This document shows positions 24,236 to 32,978 of a stretch of 54,092 nt of DNA, piece after piece. A program made the position numbers and the translations under genes. The DNA is from Clostridiales bacterium (GTDB taxonomy: Bacteria; Bacillota; Clostridia; Oscillospirales; Oscillospiraceae), in the NCBI GenBank assembly GCA_021205205.1, contig JAJPXY010000132.1, forward strand, positions 1 through 54,092, given 5' to 3'. Each line of letters opens with the position of its first letter. Positions within the stretch are counted from its first letter, which is position 1. The notes under the pieces are model-generated. The model was given only the letters and a program-made list of their open reading frames with translations. It searched no databases and had not been told where the DNA came from.

Positions 24236-25408
24236 ATGTATGTCAAAGGCGTAAACCTGGGCAACTGGCTGGTTTTGGAAAAGTGGATGAGCCCTGCCCT
24301 CTTCGACGGCACCACGGCGGAGGACGAGTATCATCTGCCCCAGCAGCTGTCCCCGGAGGTCTATGAGGCCCGCATGAAGATCCACCGCAGCGAGTATATC
24401 ACTGAGCGGGACTTTGCCACCATCAAGCGGATCGGCCTGAACACCGTCCGCATCCCTATCCCCTACTTCATCTTCGGGGACCGTCCGCCCTTCATCGGCT
24501 GCATCGAGGAACTGGACAAGGCGTTCTCCTGGGCGGAGAAGTACGACCTGCAGATCCTCATCGATCTGCACACCGCCCCCATGAGCCAGAACGGCTTCGA
24601 CAACGGCGGCATCTGCGGCGTGTGCAAGTGGAGCCAGACCCCGGAGGAAGTGGAGTTTGTCCTCAACCTGCTGGAAAAACTGGCCAAGCGCTACGGCCAG
24701 CGGAAGGGCCTCTTCGGCATCACGCCCATCAACGAGCCGGTCACCGAGGAGATGTGGGTGACGATGGATGTGCCCGGCCGCTATCCGCCGGTGGACAAGG
24801 AGATGGCGGCGGGCAGCGCCCCCAACACCATGGAGTTCCTGCGGCAGTTTTACAGCGACGCCTATGACCGTATCCGCCCCAACGTGGCCCCGGACAAATA
24901 CATGGTGTTCCACGACGCTTTCCAGCTCCACGCCTGGAAGGACTTCCTGACCCAGCCCAAATTCGACCACGTCATGCTGGACACCCACCAGTACCTGATG
25001 ATGGCGGAGGCTTTCGGCTGTGAGCGGACCCCGGAGAGCTACTTCAAGTACATCCAGGAGCATTACGCGGCAGAAATCGCCAAGGTGCAGGAGTACGTGC
25101 CGGTGGTCTGCGGCGAGTGGTGTCTGTTCAACTCCTACGCCGTGGGCTTCGATACCAAGGGCGGCCAGTCCGTGCTGAATGGCATGGACTTCTCCTCCAA
25201 TACGGACAGTATGCCCGCCGAGGTCAAGCGGGCGCTCTATCGGCAGCTCGGCGAGGCCCAGCTGGATGCCTGGAAGAACGGCTCCGGCTACTTCTACTGG
25301 AGCTACAAGCTGCTGCTGGATACGGTCAACGAGCCGAACTGGATCGGCTGGGACTGCTGGGACCTGGGCAAGAGCGTGGACCAGGGCTGGTTCCCCACGG
25401 AGCATTAA
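24236..25408 (+). CDS. GH5-family exo-beta-1,3-glucanase-like hydrolase
   Basis: This 390-residue TIM-barrel enzyme opens with GVNLGNWLVLEKWM, the signature of the GH5 exo-1,3-glucanase group. It has LNTVRIPI, then DLHTAPMSQNGFDNGG (110-125). The acid/base E167 is in PINEP and the nucleophile E294 in VCGEW. There is no signal peptide, so it acts in the cytoplasm on imported oligosaccharides, probably beta-glucosides of 1,3- or 1,6-linkage. The ATG at 24236 is nine bases after GGAAAGG; the ATG at 24227 directly abuts that site and is less likely. The specificity assignment is moderate. Confidence 0.83.
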   Translation: MYVKGVNLGNWLVLEKWMSPALFDGTTAEDEYHLPQQLSPEVYEARMKIHRSEYITERDFATIKRIGLNTVRIPIPYFIFGDRPPFIGCIEELDKAFSWAEKYDLQILIDLHTAPMSQNGFDNGGICGVCKWSQTPEEVEFVLNLLEKLAKRYGQRKGLFGITPINEPVTEEMWVTMDVPGRYPPVDKEMAAGSAPNTMEFLRQFYSDAYDRIRPNVAPDKYMVFHDAFQLHAWKDFLTQPKFDHVMLDTHQYLMMAEAFGCERTPESYFKYIQEHYAAEIAKVQEYVPVVCGEWCLFNSYAVGFDTKGGQSVLNGMDFSSNTDSMPAEVKRALYRQLGEAQLDAWKNGSGYFYWSYKLLLDTVNEPNWIGWDCWDLGKSVDQGWFPTEH

Positions 25409-25452
25409 CTGCATAGCCAAATTATTTTGTAAAGCGATAAGGAGTGTTTTTC

Positions 25453-26856
25453 ATGTCAACAAAGCAAATGCAGGCGGCGGACCCCAACGTCAAGCTGTCC
25501 GTCGTGGAGCGTCTGGCCTACGGCCTGGGCGACTATTCCGGCAACCTCGTTTACTCTTCCATTTCCGCTTTCCTTCTGGTATACTATACGAACGTGGTGG
25601 GAGTCGCCGCAGGTACTGCCGCCTCCATCATGGCGATTTCCAAAATCTTTGACGGCGTCTCCGACCTGATCATGGGCCGTATCGTAGACAGCACCCACAG
25701 CAGATGGGGCAAGGCCCGCCCCTGGATTCTGCGGATGTGCATCCCTCTGGCTGTCTGCACCGTGCTGATGTTCTCCGTCCCCGCCAGCCTGGCCGGTTCC
25801 GCCCAGGTGGCGTATATGTTCCTGACCTATAACCTGGTCTCCACCGTCTGCTACACCGGCCTGAACGTGCCCTATGCCACCCTCCAGGGCCTGATGACCA
25901 CCAACCAGTACGAGCGCGGCCTGCTGGGCAACTTCCGTATGCTGCTGGCCACCGCCGGAACCATGACCGTCAACACCGTGGTCTATCAGCTGTGCGACTT
26001 CTTCGGCGGCGGCGACCGTTACTCCCAGACCGGCTGGACCATGACCTTTGTGGTGCTGATGATCGTCTTTGTGGTGCTGAACCTGGCCACCTTCTTCTTC
26101 TGCAAGGAGCGCGTGGTAGAAGAACCCAAGGAGGAGGACGGCGAAAAGGCCCAGGGTCCCTCTCTGATCGAGTGCCTCAAGAGCCTGGTGGTCAACCGCT
26201 ACTGGCTGCTGATGGTGGTGTTCCTGTTCAGCCTGTACTTCATGATGTCCACCTTCTTTGGCGGCGCGGCCTACTATGCCCAGTATGTGCTGGGTGACGC
26301 CGACCTGTACGCCACCATCGCCAACCCCCTGTCTATGGCGCAGATCGCCATGATGTTTATCACCCCGTTCATCATGAAGAGAATCGGCAAGCGCAACACC
26401 GGTATGATTGGTATGTGTGTCGCCACCGTCGCCTTTGTGGCCACCGCCTTTGCGGGCACCAACGTCACCCTGGTCGTACTGTGCAACATCCTGAAGGGCG
26501 CGGCCTTTGGCTGCGGCGCGGCGGTCATGTTCGGTATGCTTCAGGATTCCATCACCTACGGTTCCTGGCTCACCGGCGTCCAGGCCATGGGCATGGGCAA
26601 CGCCGCCTCCTCCTTCTGCATGAAGGTCGGCTCCGGCCTGGGTACCGCTGCCCTGGGCTGGATTCTCAGCGCGGGTAACTTCGACAACAACCCCACCGGT
26701 GCAGCCGCTGTGACCGCCATCAAGGTGGGCTATATCTGGGTCCCCGTTATCACCTGCGCCATTGGCATCGTGTGTTTGGCGTTCTTCGACCTGGATAAGC
26801 GCTATGACCAGGTTTTGTCTGACCTGTCCGAAGGCAAGTGGAAGGGCAGCAAGTAA
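25453..26856 (+). CDS. GPH-family (MelB-like) glycoside:cation symporter
   Basis: This 467-residue protein has 12 hydrophobic segments. It carries the GPH family cation-site region ERLAYGLGDYSGN (about 18-30), the SKIFDGVSDLIMGRIVD segment with helix-2 aspartates, and the loop-2 SRWGKARPW motif. It imports oligosaccharides or glycosides with Na+ or H+. It lies between the two hydrolase genes, so it probably supplies their substrate. The start at ATG 25453 follows AAGGAG; a GTG nine bases upstream is not needed. Confidence 0.88.
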   Translation: MSTKQMQAADPNVKLSVVERLAYGLGDYSGNLVYSSISAFLLVYYTNVVGVAAGTAASIMAISKIFDGVSDLIMGRIVDSTHSRWGKARPWILRMCIPLAVCTVLMFSVPASLAGSAQVAYMFLTYNLVSTVCYTGLNVPYATLQGLMTTNQYERGLLGNFRMLLATAGTMTVNTVVYQLCDFFGGGDRYSQTGWTMTFVVLMIVFVVLNLATFFFCKERVVEEPKEEDGEKAQGPSLIECLKSLVVNRYWLLMVVFLFSLYFMMSTFFGGAAYYAQYVLGDADLYATIANPLSMAQIAMMFITPFIMKRIGKRNTGMIGMCVATVAFVATAFAGTNVTLVVLCNILKGAAFGCGAAVMFGMLQDSITYGSWLTGVQAMGMGNAASSFCMKVGSGLGTAALGWILSAGNFDNNPTGAAAVTAIKVGYIWVPVITCAIGIVCLAFFDLDKRYDQVLSDLSEGKWKGSK

Positions 26857-26888
26857 GCTGAGCCTCCAAGCTTCTCTGTGACAGAGGA

Positions 26889-26930
26889 CGCCCGCCTTTT
26901 TGCGCGATTCATCGAACAAAAGGGCGGGCG
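26889..26930 (+). other. Long hairpin between the symporter and GH30 genes
   Basis: CGCCCGCCTTTTTG pairs with CAAAAGGGCGGGCG (14 bp, one mismatch or wobble) around a 14-base loop. It has no U-tract after it. It may partially terminate or protect the upstream message, lowering GH30 expression. Confidence 0.5.
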
Positions 26931-26987
26931 CTGCTGCATATACAAATTGTATTTTTAGATTGTATTATTGCAAGGAGTATTTAAACT

Positions 26988-28319
26988 ATGAAAGCAATCG
27001 TGCATACGACGGTGGGAAAATCCAGTTTTCAGGATACCCTCATTCCCTTTGCTTCCGATGCTCAGGGCATTGAAAATCAGGTCGTCAACCTGTACCCGGA
27101 ATTGACGTTCGAGACCTTCGAGGGCTTCGGCGGCGCAATCACTGACGCGGCGGGCTACGTCTACGCCCAGATGGACCCGGCGCAGCGGGAGCAGGTCATG
27201 CGGGCCTATTTCTCCCCGGAGGGGCTGAACTATAACCGGGTCCGCATCCCGCTGGACAGCTGTGATTTCTCCACCGGGATGTACGAGGCCATGTCCGACC
27301 CAACAGACCGGGCGCTGCGCAGCTTCTCCTTTGCCCGGACGGAGCAGTATATCCTCCCCATGCTCCGGGACGCGGAGCGGGCGGCGGGGCATCCGTTGAA
27401 GCTCACGCTCTCGCCCTGGTCTCCGCCCACCTTTATGAAAACCAACCACGACCGAAAGTATGGCGGGAGCCTGAAGCCGGAGTTCTACGAATTTTTTGCG
27501 GACTACCTCTGCCGCTATGTGCTGGAGTTCCAGCGCCGGGGATTCCAGGTGGAGCGGCTGAGTCTGCAAAACGAGGCCAAGGCGGTCCAGACCTGGGACT
27601 CCTGTGTGTACACCGCCCAGCAGGAAAAAACGTTTCTGAAAACACTGTACGCCGCCTTCTGCCGCCATGGGTTGGAAAAGCAGGTGGAGCTGTTCATCTG
27701 GGACCACAACAAGGAGCGGGCCTACGAGCGGGCGGAGGAGATCATTGACAGCGAAACGGAAAAGATGGTCTCCGGCGTCGCCTGCCACTGGTATAGCGGG
27801 GACCATTTCGAGAGCCTGGACCTGCTGCGCACCCGCTTCCCCTCTCTCCGGCTGGTCCTCTCGGAGAGCTGCCTGGAGTATCGCTTCTTTGACGCGAAGG
27901 CCGAGGAGAGCAACGCCGCCCGGCTGTCCCACGAGATCACCGGGGATTTGAACCACGGGATCACCGCCTTCTATGACTGGAACCTGCTGCTGGACGAGAA
28001 GGGCGGTCCCAACCATGTGGGGAATTTCTGCGACGCGCCCTTCCGCTATGATACCCGGACGGGTGTGCTGGAGCAGCGGATGCTATACCAATATTTCTAC
28101 CACTTTGCTCACTTTATCCGGCCCGGCGCTCAGCGCATCGGCATGAGCCGCTACACAGATCAGTTGGATGTGGCCGCTTGCCGGAACAAGGACGGGACGC
28201 TGGTTGCCGTCCTGCTGAACCGTGGAAACGAGGCACTGCCCGCTGTCCTCCGGCTGAACGGAGAAATCGCCCAGGTCACGGTCCCCGCAGGTGGAATCGC
28301 TACGGTTTCCATCGTATAA
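26988..28319 (+). CDS. GH30-family glucosylceramidase/beta-glucanase-like hydrolase
   Basis: This 443-residue protein has the GH30 opening FEGFGGAITDA (44-54), TLSPWSPPTFMKTN (140-153), acid/base E196 in LSLQNEA and nucleophile E293 in LSESC. A small beta domain closes the C-terminus, as usual. It has no signal peptide. GH30 enzymes cleave beta-1,6-glucan, glucosylceramide or related beta-linked substrates. Together with the GH5 gene this suggests cytoplasmic use of yeast- or fungus-like mixed beta-1,3/1,6-glucan oligosaccharides; xylan-type GH30 activity is less likely with this C-terminal domain. The ATG follows AAGGAG. Confidence 0.85.
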   Translation: MKAIVHTTVGKSSFQDTLIPFASDAQGIENQVVNLYPELTFETFEGFGGAITDAAGYVYAQMDPAQREQVMRAYFSPEGLNYNRVRIPLDSCDFSTGMYEAMSDPTDRALRSFSFARTEQYILPMLRDAERAAGHPLKLTLSPWSPPTFMKTNHDRKYGGSLKPEFYEFFADYLCRYVLEFQRRGFQVERLSLQNEAKAVQTWDSCVYTAQQEKTFLKTLYAAFCRHGLEKQVELFIWDHNKERAYERAEEIIDSETEKMVSGVACHWYSGDHFESLDLLRTRFPSLRLVLSESCLEYRFFDAKAEESNAARLSHEITGDLNHGITAFYDWNLLLDEKGGPNHVGNFCDAPFRYDTRTGVLEQRMLYQYFYHFAHFIRPGAQRIGMSRYTDQLDVAACRNKDGTLVAVLLNRGNEALPAVLRLNGEIAQVTVPAGGIATVSIV

Positions 28320-28405
28320 CGGTTTTGTCAGAACAGAGCAAAATCACGACTGAAAGCCCCACTTGAAAAGGCCCTCATCCTGCTTCCAGTGTAGAATAAG
28401 GGTAG

Positions 28406-28482
28406 GACAATATGCTCGCCTCCGTGTGATTTGTTGTGTGGCAACAACATTTTACACCAAGGCCTGCATATTGTCTTTTTTT
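28406..28482 (+). terminator. Large structured terminator after GH30
   Basis: GACAATATGC pairs with GCATATTGTC as the closing stem, with inner GCCT/AGGC, GTGT/ACAC and TTGTTG/CAACAA helices, and U7 follows. It is unusually long (about 70 nt) for an intrinsic terminator, so it could also be a structured RNA or a small mobile palindromic element that serves as one. Confidence 0.65.
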
Positions 28483-28489
28483 ATCCCGA

Positions 28490-28868
28490 ATAGCAACCAA
28501 CTGCTCCTGTACAGAGAAATCTGTCTGCACCCGATTTGTCATCCACGATCCGCGCTCACCCCCTTCTTCTCCTTTTTTTCGGCATTTTCTGAACTTATTC
28601 AGCGGTGTTGGAGAATTTCTCTCAAGCGGTGCGCCGCGCCGTTGGCACAAGAATATAATCAAGGCGGCGTCGGACAAAGCCGCTGCCGCCTGATAGGATT
28701 ATGCTCTGTTTTGTTCTGTGGTAGCAAGCTTACGCAGCATTTGAGACAGACCCGTGCGTTTGTCTGCGATTTTTCTCCACCGCAGGACGCCCCATCTCGC
28801 GCCGGTGCAGCCACGCCTCACAGCGCGTATGCTCCGATTCCCACCTCACCGTCCGGCAGGTCGCCGCT
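28490..28868. other. Intergenic stretch with a GC hairpin
   Basis: Between the converging GH30 operon and the - strand signalling operon I see no supported gene. A hairpin, GGCGGC-GT-CGG / CCG-CT-GCCGCC, at about 28662-28689 could end the - strand message. A - strand frame at 28375-28677 (carrying a KKRQYAGLGVKCCCHTTNH-like product) is open but runs through the GH30 terminator and has a poor start; I do not call it. Confidence 0.4.
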
Positions 28869-29288
28869 TCACGGATTGGAGAGATTCTTCTTCATCGTCA
28901 AAATATTCTTTCCGTCTGCATACTGGTAATCCACCGCATCCATGCTCTTTTTCACCATGAGAATCCCCAGCCCGCCGATGTTCCGCTCCTCGGCGGTCAG
29001 TGTGGTGTCCGCATCCTTCTTTTCCAGCGGATTGAAGGGCTGCCCATTGTCCAAAAACTGAATCGTCACCTGCAATGGCTCTCCGCCGATGCAAAAGCGG
29101 ACGGTGGCCTCCCCGGGCTGTTCCGGATGATAGGCGTAGTGGGCGATGTTTACAAATATTTCCTCTGCGGCAATATCCAGCTGATACTTCTCCCTGGGCG
29201 AGCAGTGGTTGCGCTCCAACTCCTCATCAATAAACGTCAGGACAGAATCAAGCTGATCCAATCGTGCCGGGAAAATCCGCTCAGACAT
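28869..29288 (-). CDS. RsbW-type anti-sigma/switch kinase (HATPase)
   Basis: This 139-residue protein is a single histidine-kinase-like ATPase domain. The N-box AEEIFVN has E43 and N47, the G1 box is LDNGQPFNPL (D80) and the G2 box is NIGGLGILMVKK (103-114). Such kinases phosphorylate a STAS-domain antagonist on serine and release or hold a target protein. It overlaps the PP2C gene upstream by eight bases. The STAS gene at 34754-35053 is the obvious partner. No sigma factor is encoded here, so the switch may control a non-sigma target such as the injection system. Confidence 0.87.
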   Translation of the reverse strand: MSERIFPARLDQLDSVLTFIDEELERNHCSPREKYQLDIAAEEIFVNIAHYAYHPEQPGEATVRFCIGGEPLQVTIQFLDNGQPFNPLEKKDADTTLTAEERNIGGLGILMVKKSMDAVDYQYADGKNILTMKKNLSNP

Positions 29289-30918
29289 TTTCAGCCCCCC
29301 TTGCTCCTTTGTATTCCAGGCTTACCATTGTGATGTCGTCGAATTGTTCGGCGTCGCCTGCGAAGTCGTCAATCGATTGCTTGAGCTCGGTCAGCAGCTT
29401 TTGAGGCGGCAGGTCTATCCGCTGGTTCAACGCGGCCTGAAGCCGCTCTGACCCAAACAGCTCCTCCGCGCTGTTGGCGGCTTCGGTCACGCCGTCGGTG
29501 TAAAGGAACAGCTTGTCGCCGGGGTCCAGATGGTCAGTGAGCTCGTGGTAGCGGGCACCCTCCATACCGGCCAAAACAAAGCCAGAACGCGCCTTCATCC
29601 ACTCGTAGTTTCCGTCCACACGCTTCAGCAGGGGGGGATTGTGCCCCGCGTTGACATAGGTAAACGCCCCTGTGCTGATTTCCAGCAGACCGATCCAGGC
29701 CGTGACAAACAGACCCGCGTCGTTCCCCTCGCACAGCTGCTCGTTGGTGTGGGTGAACACATCCTCCAGTTTCTCCCGGTTCTGGGCGTGGTTTTTGATG
29801 AGGGTCTTGGCGATGACCATGAACAGCGCGGCGGGCACCCCCTTGCCGGACACGTCCGCGACCACCACCGCCAGATGATCCGCGTCCACCAGGAAGAAAT
29901 CGTAGAAGTCGCCGCCCACCTCCTTGGCTGGCTCCATGGTGGCGTAGATGTCAAACTCCTTCCGCTCCGGGAAGGCCGGGAAGATACGGGGCAGCATATC
30001 CGCCTGAATTTGCGTTGCCACATTCAGCTCTGCGCCGATGCGCTCCTTTTCCGCTGTGACCTCCAGCAGGCTTCGGATGTAGGAGATCATATCCTCCTCC
30101 ATCTTTCGGAAGGCGGCCGCCAGCAGCTCCACCTCGTCGCCGGTGTGGATCTCCGGCACGTTGACTGCCGCCGTACCTTGCAGCAGCTCCTGCTCGTTGT
30201 TCTGGATGAAGGCGCCCGTCGCCTGAGTCAGCTGGTCGATGGGCGTCAGCACCTGTCTGCGCAGAATCAGCAGGAACACGAGGATAAAGACCACCGTCAG
30301 CAGGGCCATCACTGCGCTCAGCAAAATCAAAAACGTCTGCCGGGTGTTCATCGCATCGTTCATGCTGATGTCCGCCATGACATAGGCCACCATGACGCCA
30401 TCCTCCGTGCGCACCGGGGTCATGGCCGTCATCATCCAGCCGTAGCTCTCGTCGTTCTGGATGATTGGCTCCACTTCCTCCCCGGCCAGCAGCTTATCCA
30501 GGTTGGCGGCAAAGTCGCCCACCAGCTCCACATAGCTGCCCAGAGCGCAGTAGCCTCCCTCCTCATATTCGCCGCTGGTGCTGGTTTCCATGTCCGAATC
30601 GAACAGGAAGGTGACGCCGGTGCCGTTGGGGCGCACCACATAGAGGTACTCCACCTGGTTGTTCTCCACCAGACTCTGGATGAAGTCCTGAGTCTCATAA
30701 TATCCCTCGTCCGTTTCCCCCGTCTCGTAATAGCGCTCCAACGCATCCGCGTCCAGCTGGCTGGCCAGCGTGCGGGTCAGGTTGGTACCCAGCAGCGTGT
30801 AATAATCCATCATGGAGTCGCTGTAGGTGCGGTAGCTGATGACCACAGCCGTGGCGCCCAGCACGATGCCCAGGGCAACGATCAGCGCGGTCAGCTTTTT
30901 TCCAAGACCAAATTTCAT
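29281..30918 (-). CDS. Membrane-bound PP2C phosphatase receptor (RsbU/SpoIIE type), intact
   Basis: This 545-residue protein has TM1 (about 10-28), an extracellular sensor domain (30-194), TM2 (195-219), a HAMP linker (to about 285) and a C-terminal SpoIIE-type PP2C domain. The metal-binding residues are present: GGDFYD (335-340, D337), ADVSGKG (354-360), YTDGV and the terminal FDD (526-528). It should dephosphorylate the phospho-STAS protein in response to an external signal, opposing the RsbW-type kinase. It overlaps the RsbW gene (8 bp) and the upstream receptor gene (ATGA), so all three are made together. Confidence 0.88.
   Translation of the reverse strand: MKFGLGKKLTALIVALGIVLGATAVVISYRTYSDSMMDYYTLLGTNLTRTLASQLDADALERYYETGETDEGYYETQDFIQSLVENNQVEYLYVVRPNGTGVTFLFDSDMETSTSGEYEEGGYCALGSYVELVGDFAANLDKLLAGEEVEPIIQNDESYGWMMTAMTPVRTEDGVMVAYVMADISMNDAMNTRQTFLILLSAVMALLTVVFILVFLLILRRQVLTPIDQLTQATGAFIQNNEQELLQGTAAVNVPEIHTGDEVELLAAAFRKMEEDMISYIRSLLEVTAEKERIGAELNVATQIQADMLPRIFPAFPERKEFDIYATMEPAKEVGGDFYDFFLVDADHLAVVVADVSGKGVPAALFMVIAKTLIKNHAQNREKLEDVFTHTNEQLCEGNDAGLFVTAWIGLLEISTGAFTYVNAGHNPPLLKRVDGNYEWMKARSGFVLAGMEGARYHELTDHLDPGDKLFLYTDGVTEAANSAEELFGSERLQAALNQRIDLPPQKLLTELKQSIDDFAGDAEQFDDITMVSLEYKGARGAENV
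30490..30661 (-). repeat. Duplicated sensor segment, copy in the intact receptor
   Basis: This 172-bp segment aligns without gaps to 32514-32685 at high identity and encodes nearly the same sensor stretch (NQVEYLYVVRPNGTGVTFLF... to GDFAANLDKLL). It marks a recent duplication or gene conversion between the two receptor genes. Confidence 0.8.
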
Positions 30919-32960
30919 ATGCGTTTTTCCCCTCCCACGGCTTCCGACACCTCCATGCGTTTCACAACGGTGACAGTGTCCATGCCGTCGTCATGCTCGA
31001 TCAGGACCCGGTCACATTTCGTCCTGATAAAGTCCGCCGCATAGGCTTCCGCCGTGCCGTCGGCACACTTCAGCGGGTCTTTTCCCTGCATATCGCCCTT
31101 CAGTCGCAGCACGACAAGCCCTTCTCCCGACGGAATGGCACACTCCGCCATAAACCTGCTGCCGTGAATGGCCTGTCGGCAGCACAGGGTAAACAGCTCA
31201 TCCACCGCCACCATCAGCGCGGCGATCCGCTGGCCGGAAATCCCGTTGGCCTCCAGCTGGCCCCGCAGGAAATCCCGGAGCCGTCCGCTCTGCGCCGGAA
31301 CGGCGTCCAGAAGGCAATGCGCCTGCGCCTTATCCCGCCGCCGGTATTCCAGCGCCAGCATTGCATACCCGCCGCTTTGGCCGGATGGCCCGGCAAAGGA
31401 GGTTCCGGCTTCGCTGATGCCCTCCATCTGCTGCTCCAACTCCCCCTGGCTGTTCCGATTTTCATTCAGGGTCTGACGCAGCTGCTCCTGCGCAAACGGC
31501 GTCCCAGTCTTGTCTGTGATCTCATCCAGCCCTCTGGAGTGGAAGAACAGCCGGTCTCCCTGATGCAGCTCCAGGTATATCACCTGATACACCACGTTTT
31601 CGCTCTGCCCCAAAGGCGCGTAAGACCGCATTTTCATCCACTCGTATCTGCCCTGGCTGCGCATCAGCAGCGGGTCGGGCTGACCGGCGTTGATGCAATA
31701 GAACTGTCCTGTCGTTCCGTCCAGCACCCCCACAAGGGCGTTCATGTACAGACCGCTGCTCATCTCATACATCTGTCGGTTGGCCGCGGTCATCGCCTCT
31801 CCCAGGGGAAGGCCGGAGCTGAGCTGGCTTTTCAGCGCTGTCCTCGCCATGACGGTGAACAGCGCGCCGGAGATGCCGCTCCCCGGCACATCGCTGAGGA
31901 TGATGCACAGCTGATCTCGCCCCAGCAGGAAGTAATCATAGAAGGTATAGGCCGTGGACTCTCCCCAGGTGGTTTGTCCGCACACCCGGAAGGGATAGCC
32001 CCCATCCCGGTGGGGAAGCTCCTTGGGCAGCATGGAGCGGTGCAGCTCGTTGGCCAGCTGTAGTTCGTTCTCCATCTGCTGCTCCCGGACAGCCATCTCC
32101 TGCTGCTCCATGGCGTTCAGGCCAATTTCCGCCAGCATCATACGGAAGGCGTCGGACAGGGTACGGATCTCATCGTCTCCCCGAATCTGCACCGCATCAA
32201 AGGCTTCCCGGACATTGCCCGTTTCACCTTCGTACTGGCGGGCGGCCTCCGTCAGCTTTTGCAGCGGCTGGATGAAGCTCCGGCGGATCACCAGCAGATA
32301 AATCAACGTGAATACCAGTGTCAGCGCCACCAGCAGGCCGCCGGTATAGAGCAGAAAGCTCCTCTGCTCCTGCATCACTGCGTTCATGCTGATGTCCACC
32401 ATGAAATAACCGGCCATGGTGCCGTCCTCGTGGAGTACCTGGATCATGGCTGTCATCAGCCAGCCATAGTTCTCGTCCTGTTGGACAATGGGGTCCACAT
32501 TCTCCCCCATCAGCAGCTTGTCCAGATTGGCGGCAAAGTCTCCCACCAGCTCCACATAGCTGCCCAGGGAGCAGTAGCCCCCTTCTTCGTATTCGCCGCC
32601 GGTCCCCGTTTCCATATCCGAGTCGAACAGGAAGGTGACGCCGGTGCCGTTGGGGCGCACCACGTAGAGGTACTCCACCTGATTGCTGTCCACCAGGTCC
32701 ATGATAAACTGCTGCGTCTCGAAGTAGTCCTCATCCATTTCGCCGGTCTCATAATAGCGGTCCAGGTCCTCCGGGTCCAGTTGGCTGGCCAGGGTCTGGG
32801 CGACGCTCTGCCCCAGCCGCTGGTAGAACTCGATGGAGCGGTTCCAGTATGTCCTGTAGCTGACAAAGAGGGCACAAGTGCAAAGGGTCACGCTCATGAC
32901 CAAAATCATGAGGACCATCTTTTTCCCCAGTGTAAAACGGAATTTTTTCTTCACTTCCAT
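30915..32960 (-). CDS. Degenerate PP2C-HATPase receptor (pseudo-phosphatase, pseudo-kinase)
   Basis: This 681-residue paralogue of the downstream receptor has TM1 (about 14-33), the same sensor domain, TM2 (about 205-225), HAMP, a PP2C-like domain and a C-terminal HATPase-like domain. Catalytic residues are lost in both: the GGDFYD position reads AYTFYD, YTDGV reads HSRGL, and the terminal DD is SGGY; only the DVPGSG aspartate remains. In the HATPase part the N-box asparagine is cysteine (DELFTLC) and no DxGxG box is visible. The frame is intact over 2 kb, so it is probably a functional regulator that senses or titrates signal rather than a decaying gene. Confidence 0.82.
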   Translation of the reverse strand: MEVKKKFRFTLGKKMVLMILVMSVTLCTCALFVSYRTYWNRSIEFYQRLGQSVAQTLASQLDPEDLDRYYETGEMDEDYFETQQFIMDLVDSNQVEYLYVVRPNGTGVTFLFDSDMETGTGGEYEEGGYCSLGSYVELVGDFAANLDKLLMGENVDPIVQQDENYGWLMTAMIQVLHEDGTMAGYFMVDISMNAVMQEQRSFLLYTGGLLVALTLVFTLIYLLVIRRSFIQPLQKLTEAARQYEGETGNVREAFDAVQIRGDDEIRTLSDAFRMMLAEIGLNAMEQQEMAVREQQMENELQLANELHRSMLPKELPHRDGGYPFRVCGQTTWGESTAYTFYDYFLLGRDQLCIILSDVPGSGISGALFTVMARTALKSQLSSGLPLGEAMTAANRQMYEMSSGLYMNALVGVLDGTTGQFYCINAGQPDPLLMRSQGRYEWMKMRSYAPLGQSENVVYQVIYLELHQGDRLFFHSRGLDEITDKTGTPFAQEQLRQTLNENRNSQGELEQQMEGISEAGTSFAGPSGQSGGYAMLALEYRRRDKAQAHCLLDAVPAQSGRLRDFLRGQLEANGISGQRIAALMVAVDELFTLCCRQAIHGSRFMAECAIPSGEGLVVLRLKGDMQGKDPLKCADGTAEAYAADFIRTKCDRVLIEHDDGMDTVTVVKRMEVSEAVGGEKRI
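32514..32685 (-). repeat. Duplicated sensor segment, copy in the degenerate receptor
   Basis: Partner of 30490-30661, with the same length and no gaps. Both receptors therefore should sense the same or a very similar ligand even though their output domains have diverged. Confidence 0.8.
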
Positions 32961-32978
32961 TGCCCCCTTACCTCATGT

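Noticed and set aside
28375..28677. A 100-codon - strand frame with a KKRQYAGLGVKCCC-like product
   Set aside because: It runs through the GH30 terminator stem, the start has no good ribosome site, and I know no family for it. It could be part of a repeat, so it is only mentioned in the intergenic note.
28363..28929. A 188-codon + strand frame after the GH30 gene
   Set aside because: It crosses the structured terminator and runs into the RsbW-type gene on the opposite strand; its composition is low-complexity and its start has no ribosome site.
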